Shown: positions 13,030-25,600 of the stretch, piece by piece
Numbering within the stretch: position 1 is the stretch's first letter
Layout of the letters: each line of letters opens with the position of its first letter
DNA from: Toxotes chatareus
Lineage: Eukaryota > Chordata > Actinopteri > Toxotidae
Length of the DNA: 64,000 nt
Reading direction: 5' to 3'
NCBI GenBank assembly: GCA_016801885.1
Contig: CM028893.1
Location: 9,561,950-9,625,949 of the forward strand
Notes under the pieces: generated by a model
What the model was told of the DNA's origin: nothing
What the model saw: only the letters and a program-made list of their open reading frames with translations
Databases searched by the model: none
Made by a program: the position numbers and the translations under genes

Positions 13030-16000
13030 CAAATCGATTGGTAGCCCTGGGAGCGTTCTCCTACCTGCTCAAGGTGGGGATTAGTGAGAAACTCATCTAA
13101 TCACTTTAAGCTGTGGAGACTCACTTTGGCTTTTCCATTGTTTTGCTGCCGTTAAATGGACAGAGCGCTCAGTCCGCTGTGGTAGATACAATCGCAGACT
13201 TTTATGAGTAGAGAGAATGACAATGAGGCGGAGAGGAGCGGAGATGTTACCGAGCAAAGACACTCAAGTTTGGAGAAAAGAAAAACTTTGTGCTCTTGAT
13301 CAGAAAGCGCTTTTACTAAAGTAAAGCTGCAGATAAATGCCTAGCTGAAGGGCGTATTGTAGAAAATCCATGCCAGTCTACGTTAGTTTACTGAAGCCTG
13401 TGAACACTTTTGCTTCTTTTTGTTTTTCCCTTTGGCTCAAAATGTTTCCCAATGAAAACGTGCGACAGAGAGGTCTTTGGATTGTCCTGAGCAGTGTTTT
13501 TGATAGGACACGTCTTTTCGTGAATATTTCCGGTTTAATTTTCCAAACACACTCATGCACTGTGAAATATAAAACCCCAGACTACTCCATCTGCATTGGT
13601 AGACATGACCAGGCTAAGTGTTTGTATTTTGAATAAAATTACCCTTTAAAGTAAAGGCTCACACTTTTCTAATCTATTTTAAACATTACTTATAGACCCA
13701 TAAGTACAGTGAAAGAATTACTGATTGCTCCTGTTCGTGAAGCTGAAGCTAACATGAGGGTTTAGCAGTCTGAGTTAAATCATGAGGCTTTCAACATTTA
13801 CAGTCTTTTTAGCACCGAATTCCTTCCTCTGGATTTAATGTCCCTTTAGTTTCGCTGGAATTAGTTAGGGATCTCTTCACAGCCGGTATGGACAGGAGAA
13901 ATGACTGCAGTGACCAGTAACTCTTTCACCATGTATACATATGCTGAAGAAGGGGCACTTAAGCTATTTAATGTGGCACTGACCATGACACTGGGGGACT
14001 CACAAGAAAAAAGAACGGTCAAAATTCAAGCAGCAGAGTTTGAGATCACCTGATTTTTAGCCCCACATAAATCCAGAAAGTATACATCAGAGTGAGATTC
14101 AGTATTGGCATTGGCTAATATGTTTGGTTCAGGAAATCTGTTATGCACTGGCTTTACTTCACTATTTCTTGATACTTGTTTTGCCTTCTCATGCCTTCTG
14201 AACACCACTTTAAGTAGGCTAAATCCCATTTTGGTTAAATGTTTAATTGATTTATCTTTTTTTTTTTTGGAGTAAATGCCAGTGTTTCCTCAAAGTGTTT
14301 TCATCTTATCTTACAGTACCACCTTGTATTTCTTTTTTTTTTTTTTAATATGACTGATGTTGGTGCTTTTTAATTTTTTTCTTTTTTTTAAATAATGGTG
14401 AGTTGCGGCTTTTTGAAGTGCACTGCGCTGTTTCACATCAAGGTCAGTGTAGAGACTGCATTGATTATTCTCATATCCAGGCTCTTCAGTGTCTCAGTAA
14501 TGAATGCTTTTGGGAATGACTAGGTGTCGTGACACCTGATTTTAAAAGAAATATTGATGCTTCTTCACTTAAACTGACTAACTGCTCTTAATATTTAACA
14601 TTTAATGATTATATTTAACAAAAACGTTGATTTAATAATACAAACCACTTTATATTTGACTCTTACCATTACGCACATTATGCATGCATGCATGCAAAAG
14701 GAGCCATATGCCCATTCATCATTCATGAAAAAGAATTAGATTCCCTCACTTACATGTAGTATGTAGGGTAGCAGAGCATAAAAGCCTTACACAGCAAATG
14801 GGATAAAAAGCACCAGTGGGAGTAAACTTGAGATTTAATGTTCACCAAAACTGAGAATTTCAAAAGAATGTCAAGCTTCTGCACATCAAAATTGGATTAC
14901 CAAATTTAACTGTCCTTTTATATTAAAATAAATAAAATTTTAAAAATGCATTTTCATGAGTAGGGACTGATACCAGACCCTTAGGTGCACGGGGAACCCT
15001 AAAGCAGACTGTAAAGAACAAGTTTTTCCAACTCCACACCATGAAGGTCATGTAGGCCAATTGAAATGAAATGTTATATCTGCTTTATTTAATGGAATAG
15101 TTTGACATTTTGGAAAAATGACTTAGGTGAGAAGATTGATACCACTCCTCTTGTCTGTCTGTTAAGCATGGAGACGGGTAGGTTAGCGCAGCATGAAGGC
15201 TGGAAACAGGGCGAAACAGCTAGCCTGGCTCTGTTCATATAAGGTAACCGTCAGTCAGCAGCAATACAAAACAATCATTACAGTGCTATAAATGGCAGTA
15301 CCCCTGTTGTTTGACTTGAAAAAGAACAAGTGTTCCTTATATCTGTGGATTGCTCTATTCATTCCGTTCTTAGTTTTCTTTCAGTTTTCATCACTTTCCA
15401 GATAATTACATGGGAGCAGGGTAGAATAACATGGGAGCTCTAAGATTGTGGTTAGTGGCAGGAAGGGGGATAATGGATGCCTGAAGCCTGTGGTTGTGAG
15501 CGTGATTGACGTCTTTCAACAATGTACTAGATTGCTTGAAAGTTGTAATTTTAGTGGAAACTAGCACATGCAAACCGCTTAGTCATAACTAAATTTATAA
15601 TCAGAATTAAATTAAATAAGAGCAAAGGCAACAATTTAATTATTGTTAGAGCCTGTAAAACACAGTAATTTTACTTCTGCTCCATCTCTTACATCTGTGT
15701 TCATTTCTCAGTGGTTTGGAAGACAAATACCACCTGTTGTCCTTAAAACTGTAGTTTATTTTGTAGCCTCAGCTGATAGAGGTCTTCACTTCATATCTAA
15801 ACCTCCACATAGACTTTTGCTGTCTCCTGCCTCCTGCTTCCTGCCTCCTGCCTCCTGCCTTCTGCCTTCTGCTTTCTGCCTTCTGCCTCCCACCTCCCAC
15901 CTCCCTTTGCTCCTCTGCGATTTTGGAGGCCATGTTGTAGTTCAGCAGATGATGTGCGCAGTCATCTCTTTAGACGGGCCCTGGGCAGAGACCGATGGGC

Positions 16001-16606
16001 ACAGAACGGCTGAACCCAATCAACCTATCGATCTCTGCTGGGTTACTTGGGTGAAGCTGGCCTGGTGCACATCCTCTGCTCCGGGCGAACGCTTCCCCTC
16101 CCCACCGTCTCCTTCCCCCTCATCGTCTCTCTTACTTTACACTGGTCGCCAGGTTGCCATGGAGACCAGTGGTCCCATTTCTCCTTTCTAAGTGCTTCTT
16201 TCAGTCAAGCTAGGAATCTCTCTCTCTCTCTCTCTCTCTCTCGCGCTTTTCTCTCAGTTTTATATATCTGTCGATCTCTGTTGTTCTTGCTGTCTGTCGT
16301 CTTGTGTCTTGTGCACTTTCACTTGTGCACAGATTGCATGTTATGTACACTTTGCATGCTTTGCTAATTTTGAGTTATTCTGTACATTCAGCAACTTCTT
16401 CAAAATGCACATGCACTTAAATGCCACCCTGTCTGTCCCTACGAGGGCACAGACAGATATCTTTATAAGTGCTTGTTAGACACTATCTAATATCCAGTCA
16501 CTCCTGTGTGTGTGTGTGTGTGTGTGTCTTTTCCACATAGATCTCTTCGCTCTGGGAAACTAATGAGTGAGATATAGAGGGACTGAATGACAGGCTGTGT
16601 GCAATT

Positions 16607-16642
<36 letters not shown>

Positions 16643-19600
16643 CTGATTGGGTCACTGAGTGATGGTGGTATTAGTTTAATTGCGTAAATGAGATATAGCC
16701 AGTTGTACATTGTTTAAACATTCTCTTCCTAAATACATTAAAAGTAAGTCGACACCTGAACAAGGGATGTCAGCTGCCAAATGTTACTGCCTTCACTCTT
16801 CTGGGAAGGCTTTACCTGAGATTTTGTAACCTGGCTGCAGGGATTTGCCCGGGTACATGATGTTGGCTGATAATGCCTAGCTCGCAGTCATTGTTCCAGT
16901 TCTTTCCAGAGGTGTTGGACGGGGTTAAGATCAGGGCTCTCGAATTCTTTCAGACCAAACTCTGACTTAATGGACCTTGCTTAGTGGGCAGGGGCACTGT
17001 CGTGTAGAGAGGATGTATCGTTCTGTGTTATCACACATTTGGAAGCGTAACCAGCAGAGGAGACCAGGATACACATGTACATGTGTTCTCCGAACACAGT
17101 CAGTAACGTGATTTCTTGTGTTCATGTAAGTGCAGCGATTGTGTGCTGTGGCTTCAAGTTTTAGTTGTAATGCTTTCAGACATTTACTGTATTGAAATTA
17201 AACCTTTAAGCTTGTAACTGCACCATGTCAACTACAGAAGCAGCATCACTTATATTATCAATCTTATCTCAGAGCTTTACTTTTCTTCATTTTCTCACTT
17301 TCAAACTGAGAGTGGTTTTGATGCAGGTCCTGATGGAACAACAGTGTCATGATTTTTGTTTTTTAATGTATATTGAAACTGTAAATGGGTTATGTTTACA
17401 CTCTTTTTCCATCGCCATTTCTCAACTTTCCCGAATCTAATATAAAAATAATATCCTGAAAAAATTTTCTGCATTAGCACTTTATAGATTTTAGTTGTGC
17501 AAGGTGAGACAGATTGATTTACCTGCCCCATTGCCCCTCTCGCCACCTCTCTATCAGTTTCACCAAATCTATTGCTATCACACACAGACATACACACTCA
17601 GCAACCCCCCACAACTACTCCAAATACTGCACACCCTCGTAACCCTGCCAAGCGATACTATGCTGTTTAATTGCTCTCTCAAATCAAATCAATAACTGTG
17701 AGGTATGTGTGGGGGATGGGGGGTGGGGGGCAAAAAATCAATTGTTGCAGCTTCACGGCCGAGTCAGAACAGGAGAAGGAGGAGTGGATTGAAGCGGTCC
17801 AGGAATCGATTGCTGAGACGCTCTCCGACTATGAAGTGGCAGAGAAGATCTGGTTCGACGAGGCCAACAGGAGCTGCGCCGACTGTCGCGCCCCGCGGCC
17901 GGAGTGGGCGTCTGTCAATCTGGGTGTGGTCATCTGTAAGAAATGTGCAGGTAAGGGACACAGACATACTGCTTTACCCTTGGCTTCCTTTGGCTCTCTG
18001 AGGAGCACACACACACACATACGTGCTGGGTATACAGACTTATACACATTGATAAACAACATACTGTAGATTCAGTCCACCAAGATAAACAATATTCTAC
18101 TTGTACAGATCCGCCCACGCATAGCTTTGAGTAAATGGCAGCAAGCAGCCCGTCAAAACACTCTTCATTTGTTCACTTTGTAAAGCAGTGGGTCCCCACC
18201 CACGAGTATGGACGAGTCTTTTCAAGAGAAATCTGAGGAGTCGCTTTATAACAATCAAGAGAGGAAAAAAGTTCTGAGACTGTTACTTTAAGATTTATTT
18301 GATTGTGATTATTAATTAATTAATTAATTAATTAATGGTTGAGCTGCTCACGGCTCACAGACATGCATATATGACCCGTGACAGGGAGTCATGAAAAAGT
18401 GCTGCCTTGCTTTAAAGGGTCACAAGCCAAAGTGGTTGGGAACCAGCTGGAAAGACCAGCACACGCTATTTGCTCCTGTTAAATGTATGCAGAGAAACGA
18501 AAAGGAGAGACCATGCTGCATATGAAAAGTTATGAGCAAGACTCAAAAATATGCTAAAGTAAAAAAAAAAAAGCATTTTAGTACCTGATTCTTAGTCTGT
18601 ATGTGTGGACTGATGTTTGTTTGACAGTATGTACTCTGACCCAGAGGCTCTTTCAGAATAAGATCTCAGGTGATAAGCCACTTATGGGAGTTGGCGTCTG
18701 GCCTCTGGACTCTCTCTAATCTATTTGGCAATGCTGGATGGCTCAGAGAAATGACAACAAAGATTAAGCCACGGGCAAGAACTTGGGGAATCCCAAACTG
18801 TCTCTTGACCCGCTAAACATGATTAGAGCGAAGCAGCAGCCATGCTTGATGTGGATGACTTTCTGGTTAGTGTGTAGTACTTTTTTTTTTTTTTTCCTCA
18901 TGTATACTCCCGTACGCTTCCTCTTCCCCCTCCAGATCTTTTTTTTTAAGCTTGAGATTTCTCCCAGAGTCATAAGTTTTAATGCGATTCTTCACCTCAC
19001 CTCTGCAAAGCCCATGTAATTGGTACGCATCAGATATCCAACATCCCTTTTCAAACACCCTTAAATGATTTCATTTGCAGGGGTGTTTAATATTACATTT
19101 TTGTCGACGCGCTGGGAGAGAGAGGGTGAATATCTGCTACGAGAAAGCTGTCCTCACACTGTGCTCTCCTTAAATTAGGCGGTGGTCCATTTAGAATACC
19201 AATGACTGCTCACGCTTTTAATTAGCGCTCTCATGTCATGGACAATAAAGAGAAATGCTGAACAAGAGGAAGAGGAAAGAAGTAATGAGAAGGCTAATGG
19301 TAAAAATGATCCCAGACTGGCTTTCCTCTTTTCCTGCCAAGACGGAATGAATTTTAATAGTCTGTAGCTTCACCCTCTGATGTGGAGCAGTTTCATACTG
19401 TAATATTTTGTCTTTGTTTGCGTAGACTTGAAGGACTGTTAGGGACCATTATTTTCAGTCTTATTAAAAATACGATCATCTGTTTTTATTTTTAACCTTA
19501 AAAAAACAGGTGAATCTGAAAACTCAATAATATTTTTTTTATTTATTCATTTATTTTTATTTATTAATTTATTTATTTTTTAATGTAGCATAAGCTGCAC

Positions 19601-22600
19601 ACGCGTTTTTTTCTAATTACTTTGAGTGACACAGCGTCCCACTCAGCTCTGCATTAGCGTTTTTCCCATTGTTTTTCTTTAGTTTATTAGAAAGTAAGAA
19701 AACACAAACAGTGTTTTTATGACTGAAGCATATTTTGAGCTGTCCTTGCCACAAGAGATTTGCAGGAACTGCCGTGGCATCTTGCAGCCATTCATGCAGA
19801 TAATGAGTTTAAACTGAACCACTCCTTTAAGAAATAATCTGGGTACTATTTGGTAAAGATGAGTAACAACTAAAACACTTGGGAGCATTAATTGAATTTT
19901 TTTGTCCACTTGGGAGCAATGCAACGAAGTGCAAACACACCACTGACATACTGTATTATCACCTCATAAATTTGATATAGCTAGCTAAGAACTGGCTGTT
20001 TACACATGCAACTGGCAGAGAAACATTAGCATTCATTTATAGCTGTGTTCCTGGTCACCCAATGAATGTCTCTGTTAAGCTCTGTTCTGTTTTGAACCCT
20101 GTCTTTAGTTTCTCCCACTATCCATTGCAGCAACTTGAGAAAATTAAATTACTCCAAAGACTGGGAGGTCCCTCCTTACATGTAATTGCAATAAACTTTA
20201 AACCAGGATGCCACTTCTAGATATGTCCGCTGGTAGCAGTTGCCATGGAAACACAAAAATGCAGTGCTCATTGCTTTGCTTTGTTTCCTTTTGACTCATC
20301 ATTGAGTGAGGGGGGGAAATACCTCATGTATGGAGCGGGTTGGAAAAGGGCTCCAGGACCTGTTGCTGGAGTGACTGGGAAAGTTTTTGATTGGAGGTGT
20401 AATTCTTGGCGGGTTGGGCAGTTTTTTTGTGAAAGGCATTTACAACAGGCTGTTTATACGGGAAGATCTCACCATGTACGCGGCGGCACGTGCGCATGCA
20501 CACTTTTTTTGGCTTCATTACCCTTACACAAGTGAAAACGGTCCTGTGGTGCTATATGGCTCTGTGTTTAGGGGCTTGGTTGTAGCACTGCAGCAGTCAC
20601 CCAGAGTTAAATATTTTCATTCCTTCACAGGCAAAAGTGTGAGAATCTGGCTCTTTGGCCTTTATTTGTCAAGCTGGACTCATGTGGTCTCAAAAACCAC
20701 GATTATCCCTTTGTTTTCAGTGTGACGTTTGGGATTGTAGAAGCCATATTTAAACTAATGTGCCCACACTTGACACTTTTAATGTGAACTCTTCCAGAAA
20801 AATATTTGCTTTAACCTCGGGGGAGAAGGGAAGGCTGTTTTTTGTCGTCTCAAGGCTCAGCTGAAACATGTTTGATCAGTTGTAAACAAAAATATGCTAA
20901 TAACCCCAGATTTTTATTTACTACAATTGAGCAACTACTGAATCAGTCTAAACAGCAGAGTCAACTGCTCCTGGGTCTTTGTTAAAATGTTAAGAGATTC
21001 CTAAATTATTTTATTAGAAAATGAGAAAATTTGATCAGGCAGAGCATCTGGAGTACAACAAGAGTATAGTGTTTTTCTCCCTAGAGAGACTTTTAATGTT
21101 TTTAACAAACTAGATTATTCAGAGCTTGTTGAAATAGTAACAGAATTAAAATCCTCCACCTACTGCCTGGATTCCATTTCAGCATACTTGCTTAAGGAGG
21201 TTGTGCATCACATTGCTCATATTTAACTGTGCTAGTAAAAGTCTTAAACGACTTCAGACATGTAGGCGATGTCTCCTCAATCAGAGTCCGTTATTTTATA
21301 CAATAGGTGCACGGTACTAATAGATAAGTTGAAACTACCCGATTTGTCCATTCTTTTACACCAGTTAGAAGTGATGTTAAATCCTCTTCGTAATCAAAGC
21401 CCCACTTTTATGATTTGTTCTGCTCTCTACAGACATGATGAACCACCTGCTTTCCCAAAATAAGCAGAATAAATACTGATCGCTGGTTATCAAATATACC
21501 TTCTCATCAGTTTCTCTTTTTAATACCTTAGATGACAAATAATTCAGAGATTTCTGACCTGTGTGCTCTCTGGAGTTGTGTCGAGATGGCCTTTAACATC
21601 TCATGGCCTCGTGTTTTCGTTCACAGCTGCTCTACTTGAGCATTGGAGACCATAATGAGATCATGCCAAATCTAAATCTAAAATTATCCACCGTTACACA
21701 CAGGACAATATTTCACATTCACACATACAGTGTGTTTGTGCCTAATGTATTATGCATGTATGCTCTGTCTTTGGCCATAAGCAACCCCAGAAGCCTCTCG
21801 TTCACCCAAATAAACAGGCCGACCAACAAACACAATGAATTACTCATGATTCATTAGCAATTAATGGCCCTCGTTCTGTGCTTTCATTTCCAATTAGGAG
21901 TGCTGAGGGGACTAAATATGTCTGTTGTGAGTGAGAGAATGAGCTTGCAGTCATGCTCTGTTTCTCCATCTTGTTACTGCCTGTTTATTGTTTATTCCAT
22001 CACTGACATTTGGTGTGTGTTTGTGCACACAGAGGAGCTGTGTGTGCCTGTATGTACATCTTAATGTATTTTTTTTCATGTGAACTTTTTAGGAACTAAA
22101 AGTGTTGCCTGAAAGTCTTTTTGAATATGTGTAACTGAAGCCAAGGATTCATTAAATATACACTGTACGTGTGTTTGTGTATCTGTGCTATCACGCTGAT
22201 GACTGTGTGTTCCTGTGTGCCAGGACAGCACCGCTCCCTCGGCCCGAGTATTTCAAAAGTGCGGAGCTTGAAGTTGGACAGCAGTATCTGGAGCAATGAG
22301 CTAGTGGAGGTTAGTGCAATTGTTTTTATTTGGGACTTGACAGACGTTAATTTGAAATCCTACAAATGATTCTCACCTGACTTTTTTCTCTTGTGTATGT
22401 TTTTCAACCTGTCAGCTCTTCCTGGAGGTGGGGAACAAGAATGCTAACACTTTCTGGGCTGCTAACCTTCCCATGGAGGAGGACCTGCACCTTGGTGCTA
22501 CGGCGGAGCAGCGTGCCACATTCATCCGCAGGAAGTACAGGGAGAGGAAGTACCAGAGGGTCCTGGAGGGCTTTCATGACCTGGAGCAGCTCAACCAGGT

Positions 22601-25600
22601 ACAATTTCCATAAAGGCACTTGAGCAGAATTCGCAACACTATAAATTAATATTTTAGAAATTACGTTTTGAGGTATTCAGCCAATATTCTGCTAACATGG
22701 TCACATGTTAATTTTCGCAGTTTGCAATTATTCGTACATGAATACGTAGGAACTGTCTCTGTGCGCCGGTAATTCAGAATCACACGTGTCAGTGAAGTTC
22801 CAGTCGCAGTGCATTTCAGCTAGAATACTGCCAGCACCATAGTGTAAACATATCGCCCTTTTAGGCTTTGAATGTGTTTTTCTATCTTCAATTAGAAAAC
22901 TGTTTGTTTCCTATGAAGAGAGCAAGTTGAAGTTCACCAAGGAAGCAGTCATAAGTGGGCACCTACAATAGCCTCATCCGTACATCTAAGAAACATGGTA
23001 CATGTCATACTCCATTAGCTATATCCCCTGAACCTGAAATAGCCCATAGTTCCCTGACCTTTTGACGGCCAGTAAAACTGCTCTATAGGTCTAAAGATGC
23101 CAAAGGGAGCGTCTGATTGATCTCAAGTATAAGCAAGTTGGCGCTAAGGCCTTCTCTGCCAGTTTGTGGTTTAGGGTTTATTGCTGCGGCAAAAAAAATT
23201 GCCTCTGAAAAGAGGGTCTTAAAAGCAACGTGTGCTGAGCCTCTGAGTTTCCACCTGCGTCAGCATTTACGCAGATCAGGCCTTTTGTATTGTTTTCTAG
23301 AGCAGAAAGAGAGGAATGGAGATGTAGAGAGAAAAGAGGGAATGAGAGGGGAAAGTAAGGAAGAGATATACTAGCTAGCTAAGTGGAAAAGTGGATTAGG
23401 ATCCACAACAGAAACGCTTGGGTTGGTTTTATTGCGGCTTTGCTGGCTTTTGAGTGTGTGTGTGTGTGTGTGTGTGCTGGTGGGGAGTGTGTAGTGTCTA
23501 CATGCGTGTGAACATGTGTGCTGCTCCATTGGAAATGTGTGAATTTGCAGTTATAGTGGGAGTTTTTTTTTGCAGGGTGGTGTAGGAGAGGAAGCGTGAC
23601 AGACGCAGAGAGTGCGGCTGAATCCAAATGTCCACTCTCCAGACATAGGAACTGAGCCCTCGCAGACTTTAGTCGCACGTACAGTGACGTCTTCACTGTT
23701 TTCACATTAAGCCTGTGAAGCTGCTGGACTGCACTGGTTGAAATGAGCTATGAGAGGGGACTTAAAGAGCTCATGTGTTTCCATGGAGATTAACTGAAAC
23801 TCCTGACCCTGTAGCTCATTTCAGAGGATTTTCTGAACAATTCTTGATGGAATTCATAAAGGCAACTTTTATATAAGATATGGAGGTCTGTTACATTACA
23901 TAGAAGCCATAAAAGATATGGTTAGAATGTGCAGTAAAATGTTCCCTTTACATTAGCTGCCAAACACAAAGTTATGTCGACATTAAAGCCTCAGCTGAGG
24001 ATCCTCACGCCATAGATGGACAAAAGTAAACCTACAGATTATTGCAAATCCAAATTCTTCAGCCTGTTCATATTCAGTAGCAAGGTTTCACAGCAGAAAT
24101 AAAAAAAATCTTTATAAATAAATATGGTACATATCGATATTATTATTATTAGAATTAGGAACACAGATAATTTTCTGAGCAAAATCTGGTGAAGTCCTGC
24201 TGAAAGTCCACTTGAGGACTCTTGTGGATCTAATGAATTGTTGATTTGGACAGCCCTGAGTGCTCACAGACTTCCTGGGAAGGCGTCCACCAAGTTCACA
24301 GTGTCTGCAAGAGCCATGAAGTCCAGACATTTGGATTCAGCCTGTAGCTGCCTAAAAAGGTTTGGCCAGTGGAGAAGTGTGTGTGTGTGAAAGAGAGGAT
24401 GATGGGAAGAGAAAAAAGTGCAAGTGGGTGGTTGTGTTTGCTGTCTCTCTGTCTAGCCTGCCTTTATAAAGGGGCTCAACGGACTTGATAGGGATCAATG
24501 TGTCACAGAGGCATCATGCACACCATTACTCAACACAGATGTGTGTATGTTTGCTAAAATAATAAACACTCTTCTAAAACAGGTCCGCAAATCTTAGCAT
24601 AAAGCAATAAATCACAAGAAACCTAAAAAAAAACAAACAAAAAAAACAAAACAAAACAAAAAAAGTATTTTTAACAAACAAGGACACTGAGTCTAATCTC
24701 ATTGGACACGTTGTTCCAGTTCTGTGTCACATTTACTTACTGTAACACAAGTATGAGTATGAAAAAATAAAAGCTATATAAAACCCATTCCTTTGGGACT
24801 CTTCTCTTGAACAGAGACAATAATACTAGCAATTTCCTCATTGACATTCATGCAATTTTAAAATCATGCGATGGCATTTTAACAGGTTTTATGGGCCCTG
24901 GGGTCATGAAACTCACTCGACCCATACAGTAAATCACCGTTTTAAGTGTCAATTCAAGTAATGAAATAAAAATAAAAAGGCGGTGAAGTGATTTATACCT
25001 GTGTGCATCAACCCTGTGTGCTTATTCTGTTAAGATGTTTTCGTTCTGCGTCCGCTTTCTTCATTTCATGCCCTCCCTCTATCCCTGCTCTCTCTGTTTC
25101 TTAGTCCCATGTTCCCCATTAGAAGCTCATATCCCAGTGACCTCCACAGAGTCTCCGCAGGCCACATGACCTAGAGAGGGGGGTGTCAAAGGACCCTCTT
25201 ATATCATTACACACACTCGCACACTAACACACATAAACCCCCTAGTGGCTGCAGTAATTGCTATGACACGGAAGGTCATTTCCAGAGACGATACAGAATA
25301 AGGCCAGGTTGCATGGGACTGTTTTTCCATAATCTGACCTCGTCTTGTGTGTGAGCACGTGTGAAAGAAAAAGACAAAGAGTGAATAAACGAATCATATG
25401 CACAAATTCATTTTCTGATATTTTCTGTAGAGGAGGATAAATAAAGTTTTGCAGAAACTGCGCACGTGAATGGCAATGAATAAATCTGTGAGCTTAGAAC
25501 ACACACACACATTTAAACATCTTCATCTCCGAGCAGGGCCTTTGTGTGGGTGGGCAGGTTATACTGACAGGTACTTTGTTTGAGTGTGTACTTTGCCTGT

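Larger units (their letters stand above)
10905..17750 (+). other. Intron 2 (6.8 kb), rich in simple and interspersed repeats
   Basis: No coding exon seen. Contains a (TG)n array (12963-13027), a teleost-type repeat fragment (15093-15250), a pyrimidine-rich 7-mer minisatellite (15824-15906), a (TC)n tract (16217-16242), opposed TG and CA arrays (16505-16641), a decayed transposon-like fragment (16785-17000) and a perfect 16-bp palindrome (17071-17086). The 177-aa and 182-aa frames at 12311-12844 and 15643-16191 include simple-sequence or low-complexity stretches and are judged chance. Confidence 0.75.
17951..22223 (+). other. Intron 3 (4.3 kb)
   Basis: No coding exon. Holds an hAT-like MITE (18186-18449), a T run (about 18882-18896), a homeodomain/SOX-motif stretch near 19185-19245, an AT-rich (ATTT)n patch around 19530-19585 and a LINE reverse-transcriptase remnant (21070-21226). 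The splitting of GQHRSLG by this intron is typical of a phase-1 intron inside the ArfGAP domain. Confidence 0.75.

Noticed and set aside
15643..16191. 182-aa open frame (+)
   Set aside because: The middle is the translated 7-mer minisatellite; no recognisable protein.
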